In this document: piece by piece, positions 1-8,388 of the stretch
Numbering within the stretch: position 1 is the stretch's first letter
Layout of the letters: every line of letters begins with the position of its first letter
DNA from: Pseudomonas tumuqii
GTDB taxonomy: Bacteria; Pseudomonadota; Gammaproteobacteria; Pseudomonadales; Pseudomonadaceae
NCBI RefSeq assembly: GCF_013184545.1
Contig: NZ_JAAOJA010000003.1
Location: 186,001 to 250,000 of the forward strand
DNA: 64,000 nucleotides
Direction: 5' to 3'
Made by a program: the position numbers and the translations under genes
The notes under the pieces: model-generated
Seen by the model: the letters and a program-made list of their open reading frames with translations, nothing else
What the model was told of the DNA's origin: nothing
The model's database searches: none

Positions 1-1
1 C

Positions 2-775
2 GAGCTGCTTACGCTGCACGGCCGCGCCGCGAATATCCCGGCATCTCGAGTGGTGCTGCAGATCGACGAAAAGCCGCCCTACGCGATCCGCCTGCGTGGT
101 GACCTGCAGGAGAAAGCCTTCAAGAAGGTCGATTTCTCGATCGTCACGGAACTCACCACAACACCCGGCCGCGCTGGTTTCTCGCTGCACGATACGCTGA
201 CCAACAATGGCGACTACCCCAAGGAATACCAGGCGCTGTACCACACCAACTTCGGCACGCCGCTGCTGGAGCAGGGCGCCAAGTTCGTCGCACCGGTGAA
301 ACAGGTCTCGCCGTTCAACGCAAAGGCCAAGGTTGACCTGGGCGACTGGCAGGCCTATCGCGGTCCGACCGCCGACTACGACGAAACCGTCTACAACGTG
401 GTGCCCTACGCCGACGCCAAGGGCGAAACCCTGGCCATGTTGCACAACCGTGCCGGTGAGCTGGGTATCGCGGTCGGCTTCAACACCGCCGAGCTGCCGG
501 TGTTCTCGCTGTGGAAGAACACCGATACCGAGAAACAGGGCTATGTCACCGGGCTGGAGCCGGGAACCAGCTTTTCCTACAATCGCCGCTACCAGCGTCC
601 GCTGGGCCTGGTCCCGACCATCGAGCCCGGCCAGCAGCGACATTTCCACGTCGACTACGAGCTGCTCGCCGACCGCGCCGCCGTGGATGATGCGCGCAAG
701 CGCATCGAAGCCATCCAGGCCGGGCGGGCAACCGAAGTGCGCGAGCAGCCCTTGGTGGATCTCGACAAGGAGTGA
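2..775 (+). CDS. DUF4432 / aldose 1-epimerase family protein, 3' part
   Basis: The reading frame is open from the left edge of the window, so the 5' end lies outside; about 257 C-terminal residues are visible. The sequence resembles DUF4432 proteins, which have the beta-sandwich fold of aldose 1-epimerases: conserved-looking stretches include YHTNFGTPLLEQG and the closing GLEPGTSF segment. Members are thought to bind or epimerise a sugar, but the substrate is not evident. No partner gene is visible upstream and the following gene is unrelated. A 7-bp inverted repeat without a T-run lies downstream (851-880), a weak terminator candidate. Confidence 0.7.
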   Translation, partial: ELLTLHGRAANIPASRVVLQIDEKPPYAIRLRGDLQEKAFKKVDFSIVTELTTTPGRAGFSLHDTLTNNGDYPKEYQALYHTNFGTPLLEQGAKFVAPVKQVSPFNAKAKVDLGDWQAYRGPTADYDETVYNVVPYADAKGETLAMLHNRAGELGIAVGFNTAELPVFSLWKNTDTEKQGYVTGLEPGTSFSYNRRYQRPLGLVPTIEPGQQRHFHVDYELLADRAAVDDARKRIEAIQAGRATEVREQPLVDLDKE

Positions 776-922
776 GAGGCTGTGAAAAAGCACGCGACTA
801 CTGCGGCTGCTCTGGTCGGCTAACGCCTGTTGCCTGACTGGCATCGGAATCTGGCGCTAGCCATGTCAACCCGGCGCCAGTCGAGCTAGGCTATCGGCAC
901 GTCCGAGCCATAGAGAATTGTC

Positions 923-1570
923 ATGACCAGCGAAACCACAGCCCCGCCCATCGATGTGCCGCTGACGACCGCCGAAGCTCGAATTCTGGGTTGCCTGGTC
1001 GAGAAGCAGGCGACCACTCCAGAGGTTTACCCGCTGACCCTGAATGCCCTGGTGCTGGCCTGCAACCAGAAGACCAGCCGCGAACCCTTGATGAACCTCA
1101 CGGCCGGACAGGTCGGCCAGGGTTTGCGCAGCCTGGAGGGGCGCGGCCTGGCGCGTCTGGTGATGGGCAGTCGCGCCGATCGCTGGGAGCATCGCGCGGA
1201 CAAGGCACTGGAACTGGTGGCGGCCCAGGTCGTACTGATCGGTCTGTTGCTGTTGCGCGGGCCGCAAACGGTCAACGAGTTGCTGACGCGCAGCAGCCGC
1301 ATGTATGCGTTCGAGGATGCCGAACAGCTGCAGCACAATCTGGAGCGCTTGATCACCCGTGGCTTGCTCTGTCAGTTGCCGCGTCAGGCCGGGCAGCGCG
1401 AGGATCGTTATATGCACCTGCTCGGCGATCCAGTCGATCTCCAGGCCATCATGGACGCCCGCGCGAGCCACGTCGAACGTCCGGCCGGCAGTGCATACGA
1501 TGAGAGTCGGCTGGATGCCCTGGAAGCACGGGTGGCCGAATTGGAAGAACGCCTGGCGCGCCTGGAGTAG
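923..1570 (+). CDS. YceH family protein (DUF480)
   Basis: A 215-residue protein with the hallmark start of the YceH/DUF480 family: a motif near residues 20-45 reading [19 protein letters not shown] followed by [15 protein letters not shown]. Family structures show two tandem winged-helix domains, so a DNA-binding or scaffolding role is possible, but the biochemical function is unknown. The last 25 residues ([17 protein letters not shown]) form a short coiled coil, also typical of the family. It appears monocistronic and is closed by a strong hairpin terminator. Confidence 0.85.
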   Translation: MTSETTAPPIDVPLTTAEARILGCLVEKQATTPEVYPLTLNALVLACNQKTSREPLMNLTAGQVGQGLRSLEGRGLARLVMGSRADRWEHRADKALELVAAQVVLIGLLLLRGPQTVNELLTRSSRMYAFEDAEQLQHNLERLITRGLLCQLPRQAGQREDRYMHLLGDPVDLQAIMDARASHVERPAGSAYDESRLDALEARVAELEERLARLE

Positions 1571-1591
1571 GGCGGGGAGAGTAGAAACAGC

Positions 1592-1625
1592 AAAGGCGCC
1601 GGATAGGGCGCCTTTTTGTTTTTGC
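1592..1625 (+). terminator. Rho-independent terminator after the YceH gene
   Basis: A perfect 9-bp stem AAAGGCGCC/GGCGCCTTT with a 6-nt loop (1592-1615) runs into a T-rich tract. It lies 22 bp after the stop codon of the YceH gene and upstream of the 3' end of the convergent repeat-protein gene. Confidence 0.9.
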
Positions 1626-1666
1626 ATGCACGGGTTGAGGTGATCAGCCCGTTCCGCGGGTGGATA

Positions 1667-2140
1667 TTAGCCTATGCGGTTGACCCTGGTGCGGTCGGCG
1701 CCGTCGGCGGCAATGCGGTTGACGCCGGTGCGATCGGCTCCATCTTCCGCAATGCGGTTGACGCCGGTGCGATCGGCTCCATCTTCCGCAATGCGGTTGA
1801 CGCCGGTGCGATCGGCACCGTCTGCGGCAATGCGGTTGACGCCGGTGCGGTCGGCTCCATCTTCGGCAATGCGGTTGATGCCGGTGCGGTCGGCGCCGTC
1901 TGCAGCAATGCGGTTGATGCCGGTGCGATCGGCGCCATCGGCGGCAATGCGGTTGATCCCGGTGCGATCGGCACCGTCTTCGGCAAAGCGGTTGACGCCG
2001 GTGCGGTCAGCGCCGTCTGCGGCGAAGGTGCTGCCGGCATTAACTCCGTCGGACTGGGGTTGCGGGGCGCTTTGTGGCAGGGCAAAGGCGCTAACGGACA
2101 AACTGGCCAGGATCAGGCTGGTAAGAATTTGCTTTTTCAT
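1667..2140 (-). CDS. Secreted protein of nine tandem 13-residue repeats
   Basis: A 157-residue protein of unknown function. Residues 1-20 form a clear Sec signal peptide (KK n-region, hydrophobic core, cleavage after AFA). Residues 21-38 are a Pro/Gln/Ser linker. Residues 39-155 are nine consecutive 13-residue units of the form (I/F)A(A/E)DGADRTG(V/I)NR, ending in IG; only the last unit breaks the pattern (TRVNR for TGVNR). The units vary only at the first, third and eleventh positions apart from that change. The start codon follows a good ribosome binding site (GAGGAG about 8 nt upstream). The protein is presumably periplasmic or extracellular. Related repeat proteins occur in Pseudomonas under names such as phage infection protein; I recall this only loosely and do not rely on it. 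Confidence 0.8.
   Translation of the reverse strand: MKKQILTSLILASLSVSAFALPQSAPQPQSDGVNAGSTFAADGADRTGVNRFAEDGADRTGINRIAADGADRTGINRIAADGADRTGINRIAEDGADRTGVNRIAADGADRTGVNRIAEDGADRTGVNRIAEDGADRTGVNRIAADGADRTRVNRIG
1676..2026 (-). repeat. 39-bp tandem repeat array, nine units, coding
   Basis: Nine uninterrupted 39-bp units encode the 13-residue repeats of the exported protein. The units are near-identical at DNA level (core GCGGTTGACGCCGGTGCG on the plus strand), differing at a few positions. Because 39 is a multiple of three, other frames on both strands also stay open across the array and give spurious ORFs. Confidence 0.95.
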
Positions 2141-2330
2141 CTTCAGGCTCCTCGTGGGGGCGGTAAGTGGCTACGGAGCCCATATTACGGATGAAAAATA
2201 GATGAAGAAGTGCAGCTCAGGCATGGTAATAATCGATGTTGTTGATAGTAGGCTTTGAGCCTTTTATTTCGGGCGTTTCAGAGGATTTTTCGGGTTGTTA
2301 AGAGGGCTTTGAGAGGCTTTTGTTTCGCGA

Positions 2331-2360
2331 TTGATATTATCTAATTATTAGATGTTTATA
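2331..2360 (+). promoter_or_regulatory. Candidate promoter/operator upstream of the glutamine synthetase-like gene
   Basis: An AT-rich patch in a G+C-rich region holds a palindrome with 7-bp arms, ATCTAAT-T-ATTAGAT (2339-2353). A possible -35 TTGATA (2331-2336) precedes it and a weak -10-like TTTATA follows at about 2355, so the palindrome would sit between the promoter elements as a repressor site does. The -10 match is poor. No other structure was seen in the 340-bp gap. Confidence 0.35.
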
Positions 2361-2481
2361 TCTGCAGGCTACTTTCAAGCAACAACGGGTAGGCCGCCTG
2401 CTTGAAATTATGCACGGTCGGTGCGTATTTTGTACGCATCGCCGTTTGAATACGGCCTCTGCGCAACAAGGACAGGAACAG

Positions 2482-3825
2482 ATGAACACCGTTAGCCGCA
2501 GTGCACTGGAAGAACTTTTGCGCGGCGTCGATGAGATCGAGTGCGTGACCCCGGATCTGAACGGCGTGCCGCGGGGCAAGGTGATGACCGCCGCGGGTTT
2601 CCTCGAAGGCCGGCGCTTGCAGCTGGCTCGTGGCGTGCTGCTGCAATGCATCATGGGTGGTTACCCGCCGCCACGTTTCTACGGCAGCGACGACGGCGAT
2701 CTGGCGCTGAATGCCGAGCCGACCCAGATCCACCGCCTGCCCTGGAGTGATATGCCGCGCGCGCTGGCGATCTGCGACGCGGATGAGCTGGATGGCCGTA
2801 GCTCGGGCCTGTCCACCCGCGCGTTGCTCAAGCAGGTGGTGGCGAACTATGCCGCTCACGGTTGGCAGCCGGTGGTGGCAACCGAGTTGGAGTTCTTCGT
2901 GTTTGCGCCGAACCCTGATCCGCAGCAAGCGTTTCAGCCGCCAGCCGGCCTGGACGGTCGGCGCGAGGAGGGTGGCAGTGCTTTCAGCATCAGCTCGAAT
3001 AACGGCCTGCGGCCGTTCTTCAGCGAGGTGTATCGGTGCATGGCCGCATTAGGCTTGCCGCGCGATACCTTTATGCACGAGATGGGCGTCAGTCAGTTCG
3101 AGATCAATCTGCTGCATGGTGACCCCGTGCAGCTGGCCGACCAGACCTTGCTGTTCAAGCATCTGCTCAAGGAGGTCGCCCTCAAGCACGGGCTGACAGT
3201 GGTGTGCATGGCCAAGCCTTCGGCGCATACCCCGGGCAGTTCCATGCATATCCACCAGAGCGTGGTCGAGCAGGGCAGCGGACGAAACATCTTCAGCGCC
3301 GCGGATGGCCAGGCGACGCCGGCCTTCTATCACTTTATCGCCGGCCAGCAAGCGGCGCTGGCGGATTTCACCCTGCTGTTCGCCCCGCACGTGAACTCCT
3401 ACCAGCGGCTCTGTCATCCTTTTGCCTCGCCGAACAATGCTTGCTGGTCGGAAGACAATCGCGCCGCGGGCCTGCGTATTCCGGCCAGCGCGCCGCTGGC
3501 GCGGCGCGTGGAAAACCGCCTGCCGGGCGCCGATGCCAACCCCTATCTGGCACTGGCGGCCAGCCTGGCTGCCGGCCTGCACGGTCTTGAGCAGCAGTTG
3601 CAGCCGAGTGCGCCGGTGCAGGGTGAGTTCGAGGTGCCGGCTAACTTGACGCTACCCTGTACCATGCATGCCGCCATTGAGCGTCTGAAAAACAGTCGAC
3701 TGGCGGTAGAACTGTTCGGCAAGGAATTCATCGAAGGCTACATCGCCAGCAAGACCCTGGAATTGAGCAGTTACCTCGACGAGATCACGCCCTGGGAGCG
3801 GCGCATTCTTGCCGGCCCGGCATAG
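2482..3825 (+). CDS. Glutamine synthetase family protein (gamma-glutamylpolyamine synthetase-like)
   Basis: Start chosen at ATG 2482, which follows AAGGACAGGAACAG; this gives 447 residues, the usual size for GlnA-like ligases. The beta-grasp N-terminal domain (about 1-105) is followed by the catalytic domain with metal-binding acidic motifs (ATELEFF, about 135; HEMGVSQFEINLLHGD, about 195-210) and the ATP-loop motif SSMHIHQSV. Bacteria with several such paralogues use them to gamma-glutamylate polyamines or other amines, forming an ATP-dependent amide bond; the substrate here cannot be told. No puu-type amine catabolic neighbours are present. The AT-rich palindrome upstream suggests dedicated repression. 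Confidence 0.85.
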   Translation: MNTVSRSALEELLRGVDEIECVTPDLNGVPRGKVMTAAGFLEGRRLQLARGVLLQCIMGGYPPPRFYGSDDGDLALNAEPTQIHRLPWSDMPRALAICDADELDGRSSGLSTRALLKQVVANYAAHGWQPVVATELEFFVFAPNPDPQQAFQPPAGLDGRREEGGSAFSISSNNGLRPFFSEVYRCMAALGLPRDTFMHEMGVSQFEINLLHGDPVQLADQTLLFKHLLKEVALKHGLTVVCMAKPSAHTPGSSMHIHQSVVEQGSGRNIFSAADGQATPAFYHFIAGQQAALADFTLLFAPHVNSYQRLCHPFASPNNACWSEDNRAAGLRIPASAPLARRVENRLPGADANPYLALAASLAAGLHGLEQQLQPSAPVQGEFEVPANLTLPCTMHAAIERLKNSRLAVELFGKEFIEGYIASKTLELSSYLDEITPWERRILAGPA

Positions 3826-4077
3826 CTGGCGGTTGCAAGATTACCCGCGTTGCCAGCATTGCGTTGCAACCAGACAAGTTGCCCCTGCATGCACAAAGAA
3901 TCAACGCCTGGTCGGCGAGTCCGCTTGATGCGGCCAGGCACGTGCTTACGTGCATCGCGTTTCGGCTTCACCCCTGTGCTCTATGCTTCAGTCATTTATT
4001 CATTTGTTGCGGCCATCGCGGCCGCGCCGTTCGCCTCGAGCGGTTCAGTCGTCAATCAAGGAGTTATTCGCAGAGTC

Positions 4078-5400
4078 ATGCGCCTTATCTGGAAGTCTTT
4101 TCGTTCGCTGTATTTCGCCACCCTGTTGATGTTGCTGGGGTCGGGTCTGTTGAGTACCTACCTGGCGTTGCGTTTGGCTGAAACGGTGGATGGTCTATGG
4201 GTGGGGGCCTTGATGGCGGCCAACTATATTGGCCTGGTGCTGGGCGGCAAACTGGGGCATCGACTGATCGGCCGGGTCGGGCATATTCGCGCTTATGTGG
4301 CCTGTGCCGGGGTTGTCACGGCCGCCGTGCTGGGCCACGGCTTGACCGACTGGCTACCGGCCTGGCTGTTATTGCGCATGCTGGTGGGCTTGGCCATGAT
4401 GTGCCAATACATGGTGATCGAGAGCTGGCTCAACGAACAGGCGGATACCAGTCAGCGCGGCCAGGTGTTTTCCGGATATATGGGCGCCTCCTACCTGGGG
4501 TTGATCCTCGGTCAGTTGGTGTTGGTAGTTCATCCGGCCCTCGGTCTCGAACTGCTGATGCTGGTGGCGCTGTGCTTTGCCCTGTGCCTGGTGCCGGTGG
4601 CGTTGACTCACAGGTTGCACCCGGCGCCCATGCATCCGGCACCGCTGGAGTTGCACTTCTTCATCAAGCGAGTGCCTTTGTCGCTGACCACCATTGCCGT
4701 TGCCGGTCTGCTGATCGGGGCCTTCTATGGTTTGGCGCCGCTGTATGCGACCCGCATGGGCTTGTCTACCGAGCAGGTCGGTCTCTTCATGGGTAGCTGC
4801 ATTTTTGCCGGTCTGCTGGTGCAGTGGCCGCTCGGCTGGTTGTCGGATCGTTGCGATCGGGCCGCGTTGATCCGCGGCTGTGCGGTGTTGTTGGCCCTGG
4901 CGGCATTGCCTCTGGCATTGATGCCCGAGGCGGACTTGTGGGTATTGCTCGGTGTCGGTTTCGTCATCGGGTTGTTGCAGTTCAGTCTCTACCCCCTGGC
5001 CGTGGCCTTTGCCAACGACCACGTCGAGGGCGAGCGGCGTGTTTCACTGACTGCCATGCTGCTGGTGACCTTCGGTGTTGGGGCCAGTATCGGCCCACTG
5101 CTGGCCGGTGTGTTGATGCGCTTCTGGGGCGCCAACATGCTCTATGCCTTCGTCTTCTGCTCGGCCTTGATCCTGATCTGGCGGGTGCGCCCGGATAACA
5201 TCAGCCACCTGCATCAGGTCGACGATGCCCCGCTGCACCACGTCGCGATGCCGGACAACATGACCAGTTCGCCCCTGGTTGCCGCCCTTGATCCGCGGGT
5301 CGACGAACAGGTCGTGCAGGATCAGATGCTGGATGGCGACGCCGCCGACATGGCCGCCGCCGGAGCGGTTGATCCCGTCGAGCCGATGTCGAAGTCGTGA
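4078..5400 (+). CDS. MFS transporter (YcaD-like)
   Basis: About 440 residues from ATG 4078, preceded by AAGGAG 14 nt upstream; the frame extends further upstream but without family-like sequence. The N-terminus (KSFRSLYFATLLMLLGSGLL) and twelve hydrophobic segments are those of a major-facilitator transporter of the YcaD type. A cytoplasmic loop of MFS type follows TM2 (GGKLGHRLIGRVGHI) and a second copy occurs after TM8 (GWLSDRCDRA). The C-terminal 55 residues are a hydrophilic tail rich in Asp and Met. The substrate is unknown. It overlaps the next gene by a single base, suggesting translational coupling. Confidence 0.8.
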   Translation: MRLIWKSFRSLYFATLLMLLGSGLLSTYLALRLAETVDGLWVGALMAANYIGLVLGGKLGHRLIGRVGHIRAYVACAGVVTAAVLGHGLTDWLPAWLLLRMLVGLAMMCQYMVIESWLNEQADTSQRGQVFSGYMGASYLGLILGQLVLVVHPALGLELLMLVALCFALCLVPVALTHRLHPAPMHPAPLELHFFIKRVPLSLTTIAVAGLLIGAFYGLAPLYATRMGLSTEQVGLFMGSCIFAGLLVQWPLGWLSDRCDRAALIRGCAVLLALAALPLALMPEADLWVLLGVGFVIGLLQFSLYPLAVAFANDHVEGERRVSLTAMLLVTFGVGASIGPLLAGVLMRFWGANMLYAFVFCSALILIWRVRPDNISHLHQVDDAPLHHVAMPDNMTSSPLVAALDPRVDEQVVQDQMLDGDAADMAAAGAVDPVEPMSKS

Positions 5401-6089
5401 TGCCGTTACTCAGCGTGATCATCCCGGCGCGCAATGAGGCGGCGGCCCTACCTCTGTTGCTGGCGGATCTGGCGCCGTTGCGTGCGGCTGGAGCGCAGCT
5501 GATTGTGGTGGATGGCGGCAGCTGCGATGCAACCTGTGCGTTGGCCGCGGAGCAGGCCGACCAGGTGCTCGAGACCAGTGCGGGGCGCGCCCTGCAAATG
5601 AATGCCGGCGCCGCGGTCGCGGCGGCTGACTATCTGTGGTTCGTGCATGCCGATACCCGGGTCAGTGCCGCGGCCATCCAGCGATTGCTTGCCGTGTTGG
5701 CGGAGCGGCCGATCTGGGGGCGTTTCGATGTACGTTTGTCGGGCAGTGGCCTGGCTCTACGCCTGATCGGTACGATGATCAATCTACGCTCGCGGTTGAC
5801 CGGTGTGGCGACGGGCGACCAGGGAATCTTCGTCGCCCGTGAGTCGTTCGAGGCGCTGGGTGGTTACGCGGACATCCCCTTGATGGAAGACATCGAGCTC
5901 AGCGGGCGCCTGAAAAAGCGGGCGCGGCCGCGTTGCTTGCGTCCTCCGCTGTCAACTTCAAGCAGACGCTGGGAGCAAGATGGCATTTGGCGTACTGTGT
6001 TGTTCATGTGGCGTCTGCGGCTGGCCTACTATTGTGGCGCCAGCCCGGATCAGTTGGCGCGGCAGTATCACCGAGGGCCACCGCTATGA
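5400..6089 (+). CDS. TIGR04283 family glycosyltransferase (GT2 fold)
   Basis: A 229-residue GT-A protein starting LLSVIIPARNEAAALP, with the nucleotide-sugar binding DGGS (about residue 37), a DxD-like HADT (about 83) and LMEDIELSGRL near residue 163. The closing TSSRRWEQDGIWRT segment is characteristic of TIGR04283. Start may be ATG 5400 or the overlapping GTG 5397; both are coupled to the MFS stop. Its stop overlaps the start of the next gene (ATGA), and the same TIGR04283-TIGR04282 pair recurs in bacteria, often near radical-SAM or arsenosugar genes, none of which are visible here. Biochemical role unproven. Confidence 0.85.
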   Translation: MPLLSVIIPARNEAAALPLLLADLAPLRAAGAQLIVVDGGSCDATCALAAEQADQVLETSAGRALQMNAGAAVAAADYLWFVHADTRVSAAAIQRLLAVLAERPIWGRFDVRLSGSGLALRLIGTMINLRSRLTGVATGDQGIFVARESFEALGGYADIPLMEDIELSGRLKKRARPRCLRPPLSTSSRRWEQDGIWRTVLFMWRLRLAYYCGASPDQLARQYHRGPPL

Positions 6090-6703
6090 AACTGGCTATT
6101 TCTTTGCACATGCTGGCGCGTGCACCTGTGCCTGGGCAGGTGAAGACCAGGCTGATTCCTATTCTGGGCGAAGAGGGTGCGTGCGACCTGCAGCGGTTAT
6201 TGCTCGAGCGGGCCTTGCGGCTTCCGGCGCAAGGGTTCACTCAGCGGTTTTTGTGGTTGGACGACAGTCCGGATGCGCAGCTGCAGGCACTCGCCGATCA
6301 GTTGAACTGGACGCTGGTCGAGCAGCCCGCCGGCGACTTGGGCGAGCGCATGCGACGCATAGCGACCCTGGGGCTGGCGGGAAGCGACGCCGTGGTGTTG
6401 ATCGGCAACGATTGCCCGGCGCTGGACGGCGAATACCTCAGTGGTGCTTGCGAGGCATTGCACGGCCAGCCTGTAGTGCTGGGGCCGGCCGAGGATGGTG
6501 GTTATGTCCTGATCGGCTTGCGCTGCGTAGACCCCATGCTGTTTCACGACATGCCCTGGGGAACCGATCAGGTATTGAGCATGACCTGCGAGCGTCTGCA
6601 GCAGTTGGATTGGCATCATCAGCTATTGCCGGTGTTGTGGGATGTCGATCGCCCGGAAGACCTGCCGCGCCTGGCGGCGCTGGGCATCCGGGTCGAAGTC
6701 TGA
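6086..6703 (+). CDS. TIGR04282 family transferase (DUF2064)
   Basis: A 205-residue protein; the start ATG 6086 overlaps the previous stop as ATGA. It shows the family signature MLARAPVPGQVKTRL at residues 9-23, then IGNDCPAL and the LGPAEDGGYVLIGL motif, typical of DUF2064 nucleotidyl/glycosyltransferase-like GT-A folds. It is associated in other genomes with TIGR04283 and assigned to arsenosugar biosynthesis by context only. Here the pair follows an MFS gene with tight coupling, so the three may act together on an exported metabolite; this is inference. Confidence 0.85.
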   Translation: MKLAISLHMLARAPVPGQVKTRLIPILGEEGACDLQRLLLERALRLPAQGFTQRFLWLDDSPDAQLQALADQLNWTLVEQPAGDLGERMRRIATLGLAGSDAVVLIGNDCPALDGEYLSGACEALHGQPVVLGPAEDGGYVLIGLRCVDPMLFHDMPWGTDQVLSMTCERLQQLDWHHQLLPVLWDVDRPEDLPRLAALGIRVEV

Positions 6704-6819
6704 GCGTAGGCAGGGCGATATCCATTCCATTGACACAGCCCGGTATGCCGTTTGGCGCCGCTATCCTGCGTTGTCAGCCCTGCAGTCATCCGACATTTCA
6801 GGGGAGACGCAACCCTGGC

Positions 6820-6866
6820 AGCCTGTCGGACTTTCCCACGCTGTGGACGGACAAGTCCGACAGGCT
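6820..6866. terminator. Perfect 14-bp inverted repeat between convergent genes
   Basis: AGCCTGTCGGACTT (6820-6833) and AAGTCCGACAGGCT (6853-6866) can form a 14-bp stem with a 19-nt loop. It sits exactly between the convergent TIGR04282 gene and the PilZ gene, ending next to the latter's stop codon. No long T-run follows, so it may be a REP-like bidirectional terminator or mRNA 3' end protector. Confidence 0.6.
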
Positions 6867-6867
6867 A

Positions 6868-7650
6868 CTAGAACAAGCCGTCGCTGTCGAAGCGGCGTGC
6901 CTCGCGCTGCAGTTGGTAGACGAAGCGCTCGACCTGGCGTTGCTCCAGGCCGTTCATGCGGTGGAAGCGTACGCCGGCAAAGGTCGTGTCGAGTTTCTCT
7001 TCATACTGCACATGGCGCAGTTCCACGGCGGTGGTCATCGCGCCGAAGGGCAGTTGAGCGGTAAAGCTCTCGTAAACCTGGCCAGAGTGCAGGCTGCTGG
7101 CAACATTGCCCGGCAAGCGCAATTTGCAGCCGGTGGCGGAAATATCCAGCAGTTGTCCCGTTATGGGGCTGCGCAACTTGGCGCCGGCCAGCTCGATCTT
7201 GACCTGGTCGGTTTGCTTGAGTGACGCTCTGTAGGCATTGCGGCGCTGGTGGTAATGCACTTCTTCAGGCATCGGACTGAAGTAGCAGCGTGCCCCCTGG
7301 TGTTGGTCTATCTGTACCGGCTGCAGGCACTCCCAGGCTACGCGCACGCCTTCATGGAAGGCTTCGATGCGAAATGATTCGCCGTTTTGCAGAAAGCGTT
7401 CGGCATCGTTGGGGATCATCTCGTCGAGAATCAGGCGATTCTTGTCGCGGTCGACTTCGATCAGGTAACTCTGAAACCGCTGGTTGCGTTCGTGGAAGGT
7501 GATAACCAAGGGGTCGTGGTGCTGTTGCAGTTGACGCAGATTGGCCACGATTTCCACAGGGGCCTTGAGCACCATCGGTGGTTGCGGGCCATCGTCCTCG
7601 ATAAAGGGGTTGGACACGGTCCAGAACTCTCCAGGCAGATACGGTCGCAC
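6868..7650 (-). CDS. ycgR: Flagellar brake protein, YcgR-like (PilZ domain)
   Basis: A 260-residue two-domain protein: an N-terminal YcgR/FlgZ domain (about 30-125) and a C-terminal PilZ domain (about 130-250). The c-di-GMP-binding residues are present: RxxxR at R137-R141 and DxSxxG at D169-G174. In this family, c-di-GMP binding makes the protein act on the motor and slow swimming. It follows flgN and flgM on the minus strand, the same arrangement as in P. aeruginosa (flgM, flgN, ycgR-like), so it is expected to be transcribed with them. It ends against the inverted repeat at 6820-6866. Confidence 0.9.
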   Translation of the reverse strand: MRPYLPGEFWTVSNPFIEDDGPQPPMVLKAPVEIVANLRQLQQHHDPLVITFHERNQRFQSYLIEVDRDKNRLILDEMIPNDAERFLQNGESFRIEAFHEGVRVAWECLQPVQIDQHQGARCYFSPMPEEVHYHQRRNAYRASLKQTDQVKIELAGAKLRSPITGQLLDISATGCKLRLPGNVASSLHSGQVYESFTAQLPFGAMTTAVELRHVQYEEKLDTTFAGVRFHRMNGLEQRQVERFVYQLQREARRFDSDGLF

Positions 7651-7701
7651 TAGGGTGCTGGCATTATGACAGCATTTTTCCTGTGCCTTGTTATTAAGTG
7701 T

Positions 7702-8169
7702 TCAGGCCTGACTGAGCGGGCGCTGCTGGCCGATTCTAGCGGTACTGCCGCGGCTGTCATAGAGGTTGGGGGTTTCTCCTCCACGGAGAATGCCGAGCAT
7801 GCTGCTGGTCGAGGCCTGGCTGGAGCGAATCAAGCGGCCGTTACGCAGATTGGCCGCTTGGCAGCGTTCGAGCAGCCTGTGCAGTTGGTCGCCGCGCTCG
7901 AGCAGTGCCGGGCCTTGGCTGGAACGTTCGGCAAGGGCTTGCAGGCCTGCGCGGTCGGCGCTCAGCTGCAGGCCGAGCAACAGTTGGCTGCGTGCCTGGG
8001 CGTGTTGGTCGAGTTGCGCCAGCAGCGGTTGCTTCTTTTCCAGAATGCTTTGCAAGCGAGCCAGGTCGCGCTCGCCGAGGGCCTGGAATTCGTCATCGAT
8101 CAGCGCGAGCAATTGCTCGGTGCTGCCGATATCGTCGTTGAACAGCTCAAGCAGGGTAATGTCGTGCAT
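7702..8169 (-). CDS. flgN: Flagella synthesis chaperone FlgN
   Basis: A 155-residue, mostly helical protein. FlgN is the cytosolic export chaperone of the hook-filament junction proteins FlgK and FlgL. Recognition rests on size, the helical heptad-rich N-terminal two-thirds (ALGERDLARLQSILEKKQPL), the C-terminal RNGRLI segment conserved in FlgN, and its place between flgM and the PilZ gene. A repeat of about 140 bp separates it from flgM, an unusually large gap for this pair. Confidence 0.88.
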   Translation of the reverse strand: MHDITLLELFNDDIGSTEQLLALIDDEFQALGERDLARLQSILEKKQPLLAQLDQHAQARSQLLLGLQLSADRAGLQALAERSSQGPALLERGDQLHRLLERCQAANLRNGRLIRSSQASTSSMLGILRGGETPNLYDSRGSTARIGQQRPLSQA

Positions 8170-8243
8170 CGCAGGCTCTCAGATGTTAGCGGACCGTAGC
8201 AGCGCTACTGCGCTGTAAGGCTAACATCCCTGCGCTGCCTTTA

Positions 8244-8387
8244 GCCGGCTGTTGAAAAACTACCTGCGTGGGCGATACTGCGTTAATAATGGCCTCAAAA
8301 TGCTCATTTACAGCAGTAAACTCCGCTTTTTCGGCCATTTTTGCCTTGTCTCGCCTGCCTCGCCTACGTTTTTCAACGGCCTGCTAG
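8244..8387. repeat. Imperfect palindromic intergenic repeat between flgN and flgM
   Basis: The block starts GCCGGCTGTTGAAAAAC and ends GTTTTTCAACGGCCTGC, so the ends are inverted copies; inner arms (GGCGA and TCGCC) continue the partial complementarity. It fills nearly the whole flgM-flgN gap. I recognise this type (GTTGAAAAAC ends, TTTTTCGGCCATTTTTGCC interior) as an interspersed element of some Pseudomonas genomes, but cannot count copies elsewhere; no second copy was seen in this window. Confidence 0.75.
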
Positions 8388-8388
8388 A

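Noticed and set aside
781..822. Small ORF of 13 codons after the DUF4432 gene
   Set aside because: Too short, without a convincing ribosome binding site or conservation evidence.
1676..2026. CRISPR array
   Set aside because: The units are contiguous, without unique spacers, and encode a protein repeat; no cas genes are present.
1616..2201. Two overlapping plus-strand ORFs (1616-2194 and 1674-2201) and a second minus-strand ORF over the repeat array
   Set aside because: They are frame shadows of a 39-bp array that stays open in several frames; only the minus-strand 1667-2140 frame has a signal peptide and ribosome binding site.
5933..6085. Frameshift in the TIGR04283 gene suggested by an overlapping ORF starting at 5933
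   Set aside because: The TIGR04283 frame continues with the expected family C-terminus, and the overlapping ORF is only an upstream extension of the TIGR04282 gene, whose true start is 6086.
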